A stretch of 64,000 bases of DNA, from assembly GCA_944386975.1 (NCBI GenBank), contig CALXDC010000004.1:31766-95765 (forward strand). The letters run 5' to 3'. This document shows positions 32,886 to 41,780 of the stretch, one piece after another (the stretch's first letter is position 1; every line of letters begins with the position of its first letter). Under the pieces are notes generated by a model that worked only from the letters and a program-made list of their open reading frames with translations, did no database searches and had not been told where the DNA came from. The position numbers and the translations under genes are program-made. Source of the DNA: an uncultured Oscillospiraceae bacterium (lineage in GTDB: Bacteria; Bacillota; Clostridia; Oscillospirales; Oscillospiraceae).

Positions 32886-34241
32886 TTACTGCCAGTAGGC
32901 GGCGGAGCCCTGCGCCTCCAGGCGGTTCCAGTAGCCCCCGCGGTAGAAGAAGTAGGACAGCCCGGTGCCGATGGCCCAACCCACCGGCCAGGCGCACCAG
33001 ATGCCCACAGACCCGAACTGGGCGGAGAAGAGGAAGGCAAGGACCACCCGGAGAATCAGGTCGGAGAAGGTGGCGATCATGAACCGCCGCATGGCGCCCG
33101 CCCCCCGGAGCACCCCGTCGGCAATCAGCTTCACCGACACCAGGAAATAGAAGGGGGACACAATCCGCAGGAACAGCACGCCGGTGTCGATGGCGGCCCC
33201 GGTGGGCTCCGGCATGAAGAGGTACACCAGCCACTTCCCCGCCAGCAGGTAGGCGCCCGCCAGGGGGATGCACAGGAGCCACACCATCTGCAGGCCCGCC
33301 CGGAAGCCCTGGCCCACCCGCTCCCGCTTGCCGGCCCCTAAGTTCTGGGCCACAAAGTTGGACATGCCGTTGCCCAGGGTGGTGAAGGAGGTGACCACCA
33401 TGTTGTTGAGCTTGATGGCGGCGGAGTAGCCGGCGATGACGCTGCTGCCGTAACCGTTGATGATGCTCTGCAGGACAATGTTGCCCACGGAGATGAAGCT
33501 CTGCTGGAGAATGCTGGGCACCGCCACCACGGCAATCTCCCGCAGGATCTCGCCGGAGAACCAGCGGTGGGCGTTTTGGGCCGGAATGGTCTTCAGCCGC
33601 CGCAGCAGGGCCAGCACCGCCAGCACGCAGCTGACCCCCTGGCAGAGGAAGGTGGCCCAGGCCACTCCGTCCACCCCCATGCCAAAGCACTGGACAAATA
33701 CCACGTCCAGGAAAATGTTGGCCGTGGAGGAGGCCGCCAGGAAGAGGAAGGGCGTCCGGGAATCCCCCATGGCGGAAAAGATGCCCGTGGCGATATTGTA
33801 AAAGAAGAGGAAGATCAGGCCGCCGATGTAGATGTTCAGGTACAGCACGCAGTCGGCAAAAATGTCGTCCGGGGTCTGGATGGCCCGCAGCAGCGTGGGC
33901 GTCAGCAGAAAGCCCAGCAGCATGAGCACGCCGCAGAGGACCAGGGTGGAGAGGAAGGTGGTGCTCACCGCCGTCTTCATCCGGTCCCAGGATTTGGCCC
34001 CGAAGAGCCGGGATACCACCACCGAGCAGCCGATGTTGCATCCGAAGGCAAAGGCCAGAAAGACCAGCGTCACCTCGTAGGCGTTGCCCACCGCCGCCAG
34101 GGCGTTCTCTCCCACAAACTTGCCTGCCACCAGGCTGTCGGCAATGTTGTAGAGCTGCTGAAAGATGATGCTGCCGAATAGCGGCAGGGAAAATTTCCAC
34201 AGGGCTGTTCTGGGGTTGCCCACCGTCAGATCCTTGTTCAC
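32886..34241 (-). CDS. MATE-family multidrug/sodium efflux transporter
   Basis: A 451-residue membrane protein with 12 predicted helices. The DinF/NorM-type start is clear: GNPRTALWKFSLPLFGSIIFQQLYN, followed by ALAAVGNAYEVTLVF and CNIGCSVVVSRLFGAK. It exports cationic compounds using a proton or sodium gradient. It is divergent from a LysR regulator gene 137 bases away, which probably controls it. Confidence 0.88.
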   Translation of the reverse strand: MNKDLTVGNPRTALWKFSLPLFGSIIFQQLYNIADSLVAGKFVGENALAAVGNAYEVTLVFLAFAFGCNIGCSVVVSRLFGAKSWDRMKTAVSTTFLSTLVLCGVLMLLGFLLTPTLLRAIQTPDDIFADCVLYLNIYIGGLIFLFFYNIATGIFSAMGDSRTPFLFLAASSTANIFLDVVFVQCFGMGVDGVAWATFLCQGVSCVLAVLALLRRLKTIPAQNAHRWFSGEILREIAVVAVPSILQQSFISVGNIVLQSIINGYGSSVIAGYSAAIKLNNMVVTSFTTLGNGMSNFVAQNLGAGKRERVGQGFRAGLQMVWLLCIPLAGAYLLAGKWLVYLFMPEPTGAAIDTGVLFLRIVSPFYFLVSVKLIADGVLRGAGAMRRFMIATFSDLILRVVLAFLFSAQFGSVGIWCAWPVGWAIGTGLSYFFYRGGYWNRLEAQGSAAYWQ

Positions 34242-34295
34242 CGGAGATCTCCTCCCCTTTGCAATAAAATGGTTTCTTTCTTTCGTCCAAGGAGT

Positions 34296-34328
34296 ATATC
34301 ACTTGCGGGATATATTGTGAAGTGATAT
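34296..34328. promoter_or_regulatory. candidate LysR operator between MATE and LysR genes
   Basis: A perfect 9-bp inverted repeat (ATATCACTT and AAGTGATAT) separated by 15 bases. It overlaps both the -35 (TTGCGG, 34303-34308) and -10 (TATGAT, 34326-34331) of a 17-bp-spaced promoter that would serve the LysR gene, suiting autoregulation. Confidence 0.55.
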
Positions 34329-34378
34329 GATAGGATAACAGCCATAATTTTTTGATATAGGAAAGAGGTGGGGAGATT

Positions 34379-35275
34379 ATGGTCAGCTATGACCACTACC
34401 GGGTGTTCTGCTGCGCAGCCCGTCACCGCAGCTTCAGCCGGGCGGCCCAGGAGCTGATGACCAGCCAGCCGGCGGTAAGCCGCAGCATTGCGGCCCTGGA
34501 GGCGCAGCTGCAGTGCCGGCTGTTTCAGCGCACCGGCCGGGGAATTCTGCTGACGCCGGAGGGGCGGCGGTTGTACGAGGCCGCCGCCGGCGCCTGCCAG
34601 ACGCTGGAGGAGGCGGAGGGGGTGATGGCCGCCGCCCGGGCCCTGGAGACGGGGGCGGTGCGGATCGGCACCACGGAGCTGGCCATGCGGTACGTGCTGA
34701 TTGAGGCCATCGGCCGCTTTCAGCGGCAGCACCCCGGGGTGAAGTTCCGGGTCAGCAGCCACAGCGCCGGGGCGGCGCTGGAGAGTTTGCAGGAAGGGGA
34801 GGCGGATCTGGCGGTGGTTCCGGCGCCGTTGGAGGGCGCTTCCTCTCTGCAGCGGGAGAGACTGGTGTCGTTTCAGGACGGCTTCATTGCCGGGCGGCCC
34901 TATGAGGCCCTGCGGGGCCGGGAGCTGTCTCTACGGGATCTGGGGACATATCCGCTGATCTGCCTGACGCCGGAGACCTCCTCCCGGCAGTTTCTGGAGC
35001 AGCTGTGCCGCCGCCACGGCCTGACAGTGTCGGCGGACATGGAGGTCACGTCGGCGGATCTGGTGCTGCCGCTGGTACGGGAGGGGCTGGGGGTGGGCTT
35101 TCTGCCTCAGCTGCTGGCCCGGGAGGCGGTGGAGGCGGGGGAGGTGTTCCCCCTGTCCTTGCGGGAGACGGTACCCCGGCGGCAGGTATGTCTGGTGACG
35201 GATCCGGCCCGGCCCTCCAGCCGGGCGGCGGAGGGGTTTGTGGCCTTTCTCCGCCGGGAAAACTGGGGCGGCTGA
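34379..35275 (+). CDS. LysR-family transcriptional regulator
   Basis: A 298-residue regulator. The N-terminal winged helix-turn-helix is typical (YRVFCCAARHRSFSRAAQEL and SQPAVSRSIAALE), followed by a periplasmic-binding-like effector domain (about 90-295) with GTTELAMRYVLIEAI and VREGLGVGFLP. It is divergent from the MATE gene with a shared palindromic operator, so it likely controls that exporter and itself. The effector is unknown. Confidence 0.88.
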   Translation: MVSYDHYRVFCCAARHRSFSRAAQELMTSQPAVSRSIAALEAQLQCRLFQRTGRGILLTPEGRRLYEAAAGACQTLEEAEGVMAAARALETGAVRIGTTELAMRYVLIEAIGRFQRQHPGVKFRVSSHSAGAALESLQEGEADLAVVPAPLEGASSLQRERLVSFQDGFIAGRPYEALRGRELSLRDLGTYPLICLTPETSSRQFLEQLCRRHGLTVSADMEVTSADLVLPLVREGLGVGFLPQLLAREAVEAGEVFPLSLRETVPRRQVCLVTDPARPSSRAAEGFVAFLRRENWGG

Positions 35276-35297
35276 GCCGCCGCACTTTACGGAAAAC

Positions 35298-35335
35298 AGA
35301 GGGCGGCCCCCGCCTGAGGCGGGGGCCGCTCTGGC
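35298..35335. terminator. bidirectional terminator
   Basis: A GC-rich stem (GGCCCCCGCC with its complement, extended by AGAG/CTCT) around TGA, between the convergent LysR and epimerase genes. Confidence 0.7.
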
Positions 35336-35336
35336 T

Positions 35337-36206
35337 TTATCCAAGGGTGATGGTATAGCCGATCTGCCACTGCTGGCCGGCGGGGAGGGACACCAGATCC
35401 TCCTGACGGGCAAAATCCTCCACCACCCCCTGCCGGGCGGGCATGGTCCGCCAGGGCTCGATGCACACGAAGGGGGCGTCGGTGTGGGGGGGATGCCAAA
35501 AGCCCACCAGAGGAAAGTCCCGGCAGTCCACGGTGAGACCGTGGGCGGCGGACCTCAGCTCCACGACGCCGGAGGTACCGGAGAGCACCACGGCCTCATC
35601 GTCAAAGAGGGCGTGGGTCAGAGGGAGGCGGCAGCCCTCCTGGAGCGGATAGTCCGCCGTCTCGCCGGTGCGATATCCGTCGGCGGAGAACAGCACCCGG
35701 CGGGGGGTGCAGGGGGCGGAAAAGGTGAGGGCATAGTCCTCAAACCGCTCCCCCTCCCCGAGAGGCACCCGGAAGCCGGGGTGGGCGCCCAGGCCGAAGT
35801 ACATGGTCCGGCTGTCCCGGTTCTCCACGGTGTAGGTTACGGTGAGACTGCTCTCCCGGACGGCGTAGGATACCCGGTAGAGGAAGGCGAAGGGGAACCG
35901 GACCCGGGTCTCCGGGCTGTCGGTGAGTGTAAAGGAACAGGCACTGCCGTCCGTCTGTTCCCTCCGAAGCTCCGCACCCCGGACAAAGCCGTGGGTGTCA
36001 AGGGAATAGGTCTGCCCCTCCAGGGTATACTGTCCGCCGGTGCAGCGGCCCACATAGGGGAAGAGGTTGGGGGAACGGCGGCCCCACCACCGCTTGTCCC
36101 CCTGCCAGAGATACTCCCGGCCCGCCTCGTCCCGCAGGGACTGCAGCTCCCCTCCCGCGGAGGAGATCACGGCGGTCATGCGGCCGGATTGAATGGTGAA
36201 GTCCAT
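35337..36206 (-). CDS. aldose 1-epimerase family protein (galactose mutarotase-like)
   Basis: A 289-residue beta-sandwich protein of the mutarotase fold. Family features include SSAGGELQSLRDEAGREYLWQGD near the start, an active-site-type His in GLGAHPGFRVPLGEGE, and C-terminal CIEPWRTMPARQG supplying the Glu. This subgroup (LacX-like) often lacks proven sugar substrates. It has no neighbouring sugar genes. Confidence 0.85.
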   Translation of the reverse strand: MDFTIQSGRMTAVISSAGGELQSLRDEAGREYLWQGDKRWWGRRSPNLFPYVGRCTGGQYTLEGQTYSLDTHGFVRGAELRREQTDGSACSFTLTDSPETRVRFPFAFLYRVSYAVRESSLTVTYTVENRDSRTMYFGLGAHPGFRVPLGEGERFEDYALTFSAPCTPRRVLFSADGYRTGETADYPLQEGCRLPLTHALFDDEAVVLSGTSGVVELRSAAHGLTVDCRDFPLVGFWHPPHTDAPFVCIEPWRTMPARQGVVEDFARQEDLVSLPAGQQWQIGYTITLG

Positions 36207-36323
36207 AGGGCGCTCCTTCCTGGCCCGACAGGCGGGCCGCCACTTTACAGAAACGGCATTTTACAGTATGATATACCAGTATACTCAAATTTTCCACCCA
36301 AGGCAAGAGAAGAGGAGCGCCAT

Positions 36324-36668
36324 ATGCTGGACAAACTGATCGAGATCATCCTGCCGGAGATCATCTCCGTTCTGGAGCTCATGGGCATCGCCGTGGTGAC
36401 GGTTTCCGCCCTGAGGGCCTTCTGGCGGTACCTGCGAAGTCTGGTGACCCGCACGCCCTGTGATGTGAAATTCGCCCTGGCCAACGGCCTGGCTCTGAGC
36501 CTGGAGTTCAAGATGGCGGCGGAGATTTTGAAGACGGTGCTGGTGCGGGAGCTGCAGGAGCTGCTGGTGCTGGGGGCGGTGATCCTCCTCCGGGCGCTTT
36601 TGTCCTTCCTGATCCACTTTGAGATGAAGGACCACGCCGTCCATGCGGCGGGGGAGGCACGGCGATGA
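36324..36668 (+). CDS. DUF1622 membrane protein
   Basis: A 114-residue protein with three hydrophobic helices: IILPEIISVLELMGIAVVTV, FALANGLALSLEFKMAAEIL and LLVLGAVILLRALLSFLIH. The EFKMAAEILKT and RELQELLVLGAVILLRALLSFL patterns are typical of DUF1622. Function unknown. I chose the ATG at 36324 after GAGGAGCG. Its TGA overlaps the ATG of the ApbE gene, so they are translationally coupled. Confidence 0.8.
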   Translation: MLDKLIEIILPEIISVLELMGIAVVTVSALRAFWRYLRSLVTRTPCDVKFALANGLALSLEFKMAAEILKTVLVRELQELLVLGAVILLRALLSFLIHFEMKDHAVHAAGEARR

Positions 36669-37666
36669 GGCGGGGCGCGGCGCTGGCGCTTATCCTGCTC
36701 TGCCTGCTGACGGCGGGCTGCGCCGGAGGGCCGAAGCAGTATGAGGTCACCTACTGGGACCTCTTTGACACCGTGACCGTGATCAAGGGCTACGCCGGCA
36801 GCCAGGAGGACTTCACCGCCCGGGCCCAGGCCCTCCACGACCAGCTGTGGGAGTATCACCAGCTCTATGACATTTACCACGACTACGAGGGTGTGGTCAA
36901 CCTGAAAACCGTCAACGACGCCGCCGGTACGGCCCCGGTGAAGGTGGACCGGCGGATCATCGACCTGCTGCTGCTGTGCCGGGAGCTGTACGACCGCAGC
37001 GGCGGGGCGGTGAACGCCGCCATGGGCAGCGTGCTGTCCCTGTGGCACGAGGCCCGGGAGGCGGCCCTGGAGGACCCGGAGAATGCGGCGCTTCCCGACG
37101 GGGAGGCCTTGGCGGCGGCCATGGACCACATGGACTTTGACGCCGTGGTCATCGACGAGGCGGCCTCCACCGTGTTCCTCACAGACCCGGACCAGCGGCT
37201 GGACGTGGGGGCGGTGGCCAAGGGCTATGCCGCCGCCCGGGTGACGGAGGAAGAGGAGGCCCTGATCCTGAATTTGGGGGGCAACGTCTGCGCCGCCGGA
37301 CCCAAGACCGGAGGGGATCCCTGGGTGGTGGCGGTGCCGGACCCGTCGGGGGGAGAGGCGCTGACGAATCTGTCTCTCACCCGGGGGGCGGTGGTTACCA
37401 GCGGGGATTATCAGCGGTACTTCACGGTGGAGGGAGAGAACTATCACCACATTGTGGACCCGGCCACCGGCTGGCCGGCCCGGTACTGGCAGGAGGTGAC
37501 GGTGCTGTGCGCCGACTCCGGAACAGCCGACGCCTTGTCCACTGCGCTGTTTGTGCTGGACCGGGAGGCGGGGGAATCCCTGCTGGCGGAGTACGGCGCA
37601 CAGGCGATCTGGCTGGACCGGGAGGGGAACCTCTTCTATAGCACCGGCTTCACCGGAGCGCTATAA
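36665..37666 (+). CDS. apbE: ApbE-family FAD:protein FMN transferase lipoprotein
   Basis: Attaches FMN to a Thr of target flavoproteins such as Rnf or Nqr subunits. The 333-residue protein has a lipoprotein signal ending LLTAGC (Cys 20), then the ApbE domain: YWDLFDTVTVIKGY, NAAMGSVLSLWHEA, DVGAVAKGYAAARV, LILNLGGNV, and the metal-site HHIVDPATGWPA and SGTADALSTALFV. It is coupled to the DUF1622 gene. An Rnf complex, expected in an acetogen, would be a likely client, but no rnf gene is in the window. Confidence 0.9.
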   Translation: MRRGAALALILLCLLTAGCAGGPKQYEVTYWDLFDTVTVIKGYAGSQEDFTARAQALHDQLWEYHQLYDIYHDYEGVVNLKTVNDAAGTAPVKVDRRIIDLLLLCRELYDRSGGAVNAAMGSVLSLWHEAREAALEDPENAALPDGEALAAAMDHMDFDAVVIDEAASTVFLTDPDQRLDVGAVAKGYAAARVTEEEEALILNLGGNVCAAGPKTGGDPWVVAVPDPSGGEALTNLSLTRGAVVTSGDYQRYFTVEGENYHHIVDPATGWPARYWQEVTVLCADSGTADALSTALFVLDREAGESLLAEYGAQAIWLDREGNLFYSTGFTGAL

Positions 37667-37670
37667 GGGA

Positions 37671-37716
37671 AAAGAAAAAAGAGCCGCTGCGGAATTCTCA
37701 TTCCGCAGCGGCTCTC
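37671..37716 (-). terminator. terminator of the DUF4234 gene
   Basis: A perfect 14-bp stem (GAGCCGCTGCGGAA with its complement) preceded on the plus strand by an A-rich tract, giving a T-tract on the minus strand just after the gene. Confidence 0.8.
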
Positions 37717-37721
37717 GTGCA

Positions 37722-38924
37722 TCAATAGCCGATGGAGTGGTTGTAGGCAACACCCAGGGCGTTGGCGTTTTTGATCAGAATGTGCATGGCCACATAGGGA
37801 CCGATGCCGCAGAGGAAGGCGCCGACCAGATACCACAGCAGCACAGTGGTACCGTTCTCCTGGAAGTTCATGCCGTACCGGGGGGCGTTGGCCGCCAGCC
37901 GGTTGCCCAGGCAGTACATCCAATAGAGGCTATAGAAGCCGCAGGTGATGATGCTCAGGAGAATGAAGGCCAGCAGGCCGCCGGTCTTCTGCCCGTCCTC
38001 CCGGCACATGATGTTCACATCCCGGGCCAGACTGTAGATGAAGTACCAGGCGTAGATGCCGCAGGTGATGAGGGAGAGGACGATGTACATCAGGAGGCTC
38101 CGGTCCGTCTTCACGGTCTGGGGACCGTAGCCGCCGTTGGGAGCGCCGTAGCCGTTGTTGGGAGCGCCGTAGCCGCCGTTGGGGGCGCCGTAGCCGCCGT
38201 TGGGAGCGCCGTAACCGTTGTTGGGGGCAGACTGGGCAGCCTCGGCCCGGGCTGCGGCGCTGGCCGCCTGCTTATCCTGAATATCCTTCAGCCCGCCGCT
38301 GATGGAAGAGAAGATGATGGAGAAGCTCCCGGCGGGGTCCTGGGCCAGCTCGGCGGGAGCGGGAGCCTCGCCCATCAGATAGAGAATGCCGTACAGGCCG
38401 CCTACCGCCACAATGACGCCCAGCATATAGGGCAGGAGGGCGGTGGGGAAGGAGCGGAAGAAGATCAGCGTCATCAGGATCCGCAGCACATAGAGCACCA
38501 GGATCAGCACGCCGCCGGCGGCGGCCCCGAAGAACAGGGCCTTGGTGTTTTCCTTGGTACGCCGCAATCCCATCAGCACCAGCACCAGCGTCATCCACAG
38601 CCCGGCCACGGCGGAGACGGCCATGAGGACGGCTGTCAGGAGAGAGTAGAAGTGGAAATAGCCGAAGATGAAGAACAGGCTGCGCAGGCTGCCGATACCG
38701 GTGACAAGGCTCCGGATCAGGAAGACGGCCGCGCACACCAGGGCAAAAACTTTCAGAATCATCTCATAGGGAACGCCGCCGGAGGGGGCGGACTGGGGAG
38801 CCTGGTACTCCGGCTGGTACTGCTGCTGGTGGGGAGGCTGCTCCGCCTGCTGCTGGCTGGCGCCGCAGTAAGGGCAGAAGCTGGCCCCGTCGATGATTTC
38901 TTTCTTGCAGTTGACACAAAACAC
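37722..38924 (-). CDS. zinc-ribbon and DUF4234 multi-pass membrane protein
   Basis: A 400-residue protein. The N-terminus is a zinc ribbon (CVNCKKEI ... CPYCGA, residues 3-21), followed by a Gln/Pro linker, about five membrane helices (55-205), a low-complexity stretch of five NGYGAP-type repeats (about 235-270), and a C-terminal DUF4234 membrane domain with LSLITCGIYAWYFIYSLARDVN and IITCGFYSLYWMYCLGNRL. Function unknown. It is probably in one transcript with the DUF2752 gene upstream. Confidence 0.75.
   Translation of the reverse strand: MFCVNCKKEIIDGASFCPYCGASQQQAEQPPHQQQYQPEYQAPQSAPSGGVPYEMILKVFALVCAAVFLIRSLVTGIGSLRSLFFIFGYFHFYSLLTAVLMAVSAVAGLWMTLVLVLMGLRRTKENTKALFFGAAAGGVLILVLYVLRILMTLIFFRSFPTALLPYMLGVIVAVGGLYGILYLMGEAPAPAELAQDPAGSFSIIFSSISGGLKDIQDKQAASAAARAEAAQSAPNNGYGAPNGGYGAPNGGYGAPNNGYGAPNGGYGPQTVKTDRSLLMYIVLSLITCGIYAWYFIYSLARDVNIMCREDGQKTGGLLAFILLSIITCGFYSLYWMYCLGNRLAANAPRYGMNFQENGTTVLLWYLVGAFLCGIGPYVAMHILIKNANALGVAYNHSIGY
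38125..38226 (-). repeat. 21-bp coding tandem repeat (about five units)
   Basis: Imperfect 21-base units, each encoding a heptapeptide built on NGYGAP, within the DUF4234 gene. Units differ mainly at third positions. It makes a flexible linker between two membrane domains and is a spot for length variation. Confidence 0.8.
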
Positions 38925-38954
38925 AGTGGATTCTCCCTTCTTTTTCTGCGAGTT

Positions 38955-39347
38955 CTACGAGGTCAGTCTTGAAAATACCCGGTACACCATCCCCGTTTCA
39001 GGGGCAAAAGTGACCACAGTATCCTCCGGCTGAAGCATGCGGATCCCATAGACGACCAAAAACAACACGCAGGCGGCGCCCACCGTCCACCGGACCAGAG
39101 CGCCCGGCAGCCTTCTCCGGAACAACAGCACCAGAGCCACAGGCACGGGGAGCCAGAAGAGCGGATGATAGGCGAAGGCGGAGGACAGATCCAGCCGCAG
39201 CAGCGCCAGCCAGGCTCGGGACATGCCGCACCCGGCGCAGGAGATCCCGGTGAGCCATCGGATGGGGCAGGTGATGCCTGCCAGCTCCATCGCGGCGTAG
39301 AAGGCGGCGATCAGGAGCAACGCCCGAATGTCATTTTTGCTTATCAT
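38955..39347 (-). CDS. DUF2752 membrane protein
   Basis: A 130-residue protein with three hydrophobic helices. The DUF2752 signature is plain: CPIRWLTGISCAGCGMSRAWLALL, with the Cys pair and Arg, and AFAYHPLFWLPVPVAL. Function unknown. I prefer the ATG at 39347; a GTG nine bases upstream is possible. It precedes the DUF4234 gene on the same strand by 30 bases. Confidence 0.8.
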   Translation of the reverse strand: MISKNDIRALLLIAAFYAAMELAGITCPIRWLTGISCAGCGMSRAWLALLRLDLSSAFAYHPLFWLPVPVALVLLFRRRLPGALVRWTVGAACVLFLVVYGIRMLQPEDTVVTFAPETGMVYRVFSRLTS

Positions 39348-39439
39348 GCAGATCACCGCCCCTATTGTAGCACAAAAGTCCCCTGTGTCAACTATGCAGC
39401 GGGAAAAGGGTGGGACAGGAAAAGGGAAGATGCGGAGAA

Positions 39440-39487
39440 GAAAAAGACCGCCGGAAGGGAAACAGATCCCTTCCGGCGGCTCTTTTC
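39440..39487. terminator. terminator after the S-layer gene
   Basis: A GC-rich stem (CCGCCGGAAGGGA with its complement) flanked by an A tract on the left and CTTTT on the right. Its main role is probably to end the minus-strand MacAB-SLH operon. Confidence 0.8.
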
Positions 39488-39514
39488 AGAAGAGGGAAAC
39501 AACGCGGGAGAGGC

Positions 39515-41761
39515 TTATCGAACCTCCACGCCCCGGACCACACCGTTGGCGTCCACGTAGAGGTCGGCGTGATCGGCGTACACCAGAGCGTCTCCCAGGG
39601 TCTTGAACCACCGGTCCGCAGTGGCGTTGTAGCACACGACATTTTCACTGACGGTGTAGTTGCGTCCGCCCACCTGTACCAGCGTGTCGCTGCGCCAGGC
39701 GGAGACAGGCACGTTGGAGAGTTTATCCAGCACCACATAGGACGTCGCTCTGCTGCCGTCGGAGGAGGGAACGATGCCGCCCCACTGGCCGGTGCTGCTG
39801 AAGGAGACGTTCTTGAAGGGGCCGATGGACTGGGCCTCCCCGTCCTTGCCGTACTGCAGCTCGTAGCTATACTCGTACCTGGGATTCTGGCCCTCTTCGC
39901 CGCTGGAGATCTCGGAGATGTGGACCCGGATGCGGCCGTAGATATACCGGTCGCCGGTGACATTGTTGAGCACCATGATGTCCACCTTCCCGGCGTAATT
40001 CTTCCGGATGTAGTCCACACTGGAGGAAGGAATCACCACCGGAGACAGATCTCCCAGGTCGATTTCCGTCATGGCGCCGGCGCCCACCCGCTCAAAGATC
40101 CGGATGTTGCCGGCCAGAGGGGCGTCGCCCACGGTCCGCTTCTCCACGTCGAAGTCCCCCCGGGCGCCCTGACTGATGAGCCGGGACAGGGAGAGACGGT
40201 CGTCCCCCACGGTGGACACGGAAGCCAGCTGACCGGTCATGGATTCGTCGGCGGTGGTCTTGCCGGTAACGGTGAGGCCGCAGAACAGCTGCACCGTAGC
40301 CTGGCCGCCGCCGGCGCTCTCCACATAGCCTGCGCAGTTGCCCCGGACGGTGTTGGAGGTGCTGACGCCGGCAACCTTGTTGTCCTGGGTAAGAAGGAAG
40401 GTCACCGTCTGGCCCGGCTTGCACTGGGAAAGGGTGGCTATGGCGCAGGGCATCACGTCGAAGGGCTCCTCAAAGCAGCCGATCTCCACCCGCAGAGGAC
40501 TCTCCAGATTGGGATAGGCGTTGGCAAGATAGCCGGTGAGACGGGTATCGCTGACGTAAACGGTGTTGTTGGCGCTGCTATAGGTGGCCACATCATACTG
40601 CCGGAGGGCGCCGGAGGTGACCGTCTCGCCATTTTTAAAGATTCGGTAATCGGTGCGGTCGGTGAGCAGGGACAGCTCGGCAGTGCTGCCGTTGCGGGAG
40701 ATGACCACGGCCTCGTCGGAGGCGGTGTCTCCCACGTAGATGAACTCCGCCTTGCCGGAGGCAGCGGTGTAGATGGTGGCCAGGGTGCCCGCCCGGACAA
40801 AGGGCTGCACCGCGCCCCAGGTGGTTTTTTCGTTTTTATAATAGGTAACGGTGTCGGCGTTCACCGTGAAGCGGACGCCGGTGGAGGCGGTGATGCGGTC
40901 CACACCGCTGCTGGAGACGGTGATGTCGCTGCTGGAGCCGGAGACGGAGGGCACAAAGGTCAGCACTTTGCCGGCGCTGTCCATCACCAGGGTGCCCTTC
41001 CGACCGCTGAGAGCGGCGGAGCCGGTTTTGTTGGCCACGGGCGCCGGTTCAGCGCTGTTGGTGGTCAGCACCGCCGGGGCGCCGGAGGCGGTGGTGGTAT
41101 CGGCGTTGAGCATCACCACGTCCTCTACCGCCGTCCCAACCTTGCTGAGGAAGGCACCGCCCTCCTTCATGTCGGAGTTGAGAAGGTTCACAAAGAGATG
41201 GGCGGCCTGAGCCCGGGTAACGGCGTCGTTTCCGTTGAGCTTCACGCCGTCGGTGAGGCCGATGCGGGCCGCGGCGTCCAGATAGCCCACGGGCCACACG
41301 GCGCCCACATCCTCGTCGGTGTAGCCAAGAAGCCGCATGAGAATGGTAACGGCCTGGCCGAAGGTGACCGTGTTATTGGGCTTGAAGGTGCCGTCGGAGT
41401 AGCCGGAGATGAACTTGTTCTCTCCCCGGACTGCCAGATTCACATAGCCGGAGGCCCAGTGACTGGACTTCACGTCGGGGAAGATGGTGTAGTTCTCATA
41501 AGAGCCCACCCGATCCCCCTGACCCAGCACCTCCACAGCCATTTTGCAGAACTGGGCTCTGGTGAGGGTACCGGTGGGATGGAAGGTGGTGGCGGTGACA
41601 CCGTCGATGGCCCCCAGCATCCGCAGAACTTCCACGTCCTGAGCGGTCTGGCGGTCGGTGACGTCGGTGAACGGGCTGTCCGCCGCCGTGGCGGGGATCA
41701 GTCCCAGGGCCAGCACCAGCGCAAGAGCCAGCGCCGCCCAGCGTGTGACAAATCGCTTCAT
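39515..41761 (-). CDS. large S-layer-homology surface protein
   Basis: A 748-residue exported protein. Signal peptide at 1-27 (ALALALVLALGLIPATAA). Three SLH domains follow at about 30-80 (SPFTDVTDRQTAQDVEVLRML), 92-150 (FPDVKSSHWASGYVNLAV, ending ISGYSDGTFKPNNTVTF) and 155-205 (NGNDAVTRAQAAHLFVNLL). The remaining 540 residues are beta-rich, Ser/Thr/Val-rich and unfamiliar. It lies 20 bases after the ABC permease gene on the same strand, so it is probably exported or assembled along with that system. Confidence 0.85.
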   Translation of the reverse strand: MKRFVTRWAALALALVLALGLIPATAADSPFTDVTDRQTAQDVEVLRMLGAIDGVTATTFHPTGTLTRAQFCKMAVEVLGQGDRVGSYENYTIFPDVKSSHWASGYVNLAVRGENKFISGYSDGTFKPNNTVTFGQAVTILMRLLGYTDEDVGAVWPVGYLDAAARIGLTDGVKLNGNDAVTRAQAAHLFVNLLNSDMKEGGAFLSKVGTAVEDVVMLNADTTTASGAPAVLTTNSAEPAPVANKTGSAALSGRKGTLVMDSAGKVLTFVPSVSGSSSDITVSSSGVDRITASTGVRFTVNADTVTYYKNEKTTWGAVQPFVRAGTLATIYTAASGKAEFIYVGDTASDEAVVISRNGSTAELSLLTDRTDYRIFKNGETVTSGALRQYDVATYSSANNTVYVSDTRLTGYLANAYPNLESPLRVEIGCFEEPFDVMPCAIATLSQCKPGQTVTFLLTQDNKVAGVSTSNTVRGNCAGYVESAGGGQATVQLFCGLTVTGKTTADESMTGQLASVSTVGDDRLSLSRLISQGARGDFDVEKRTVGDAPLAGNIRIFERVGAGAMTEIDLGDLSPVVIPSSSVDYIRKNYAGKVDIMVLNNVTGDRYIYGRIRVHISEISSGEEGQNPRYEYSYELQYGKDGEAQSIGPFKNVSFSSTGQWGGIVPSSDGSRATSYVVLDKLSNVPVSAWRSDTLVQVGGRNYTVSENVVCYNATADRWFKTLGDALVYADHADLYVDANGVVRGVEVR

Positions 41762-41780
41762 AAAATCCCTCCTGTGTTCT

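Noticed and set aside
38125-38226. CRISPR-like array
   Set aside because: The 21-bp units are directly adjacent, have no spacers, and encode an in-frame peptide repeat.
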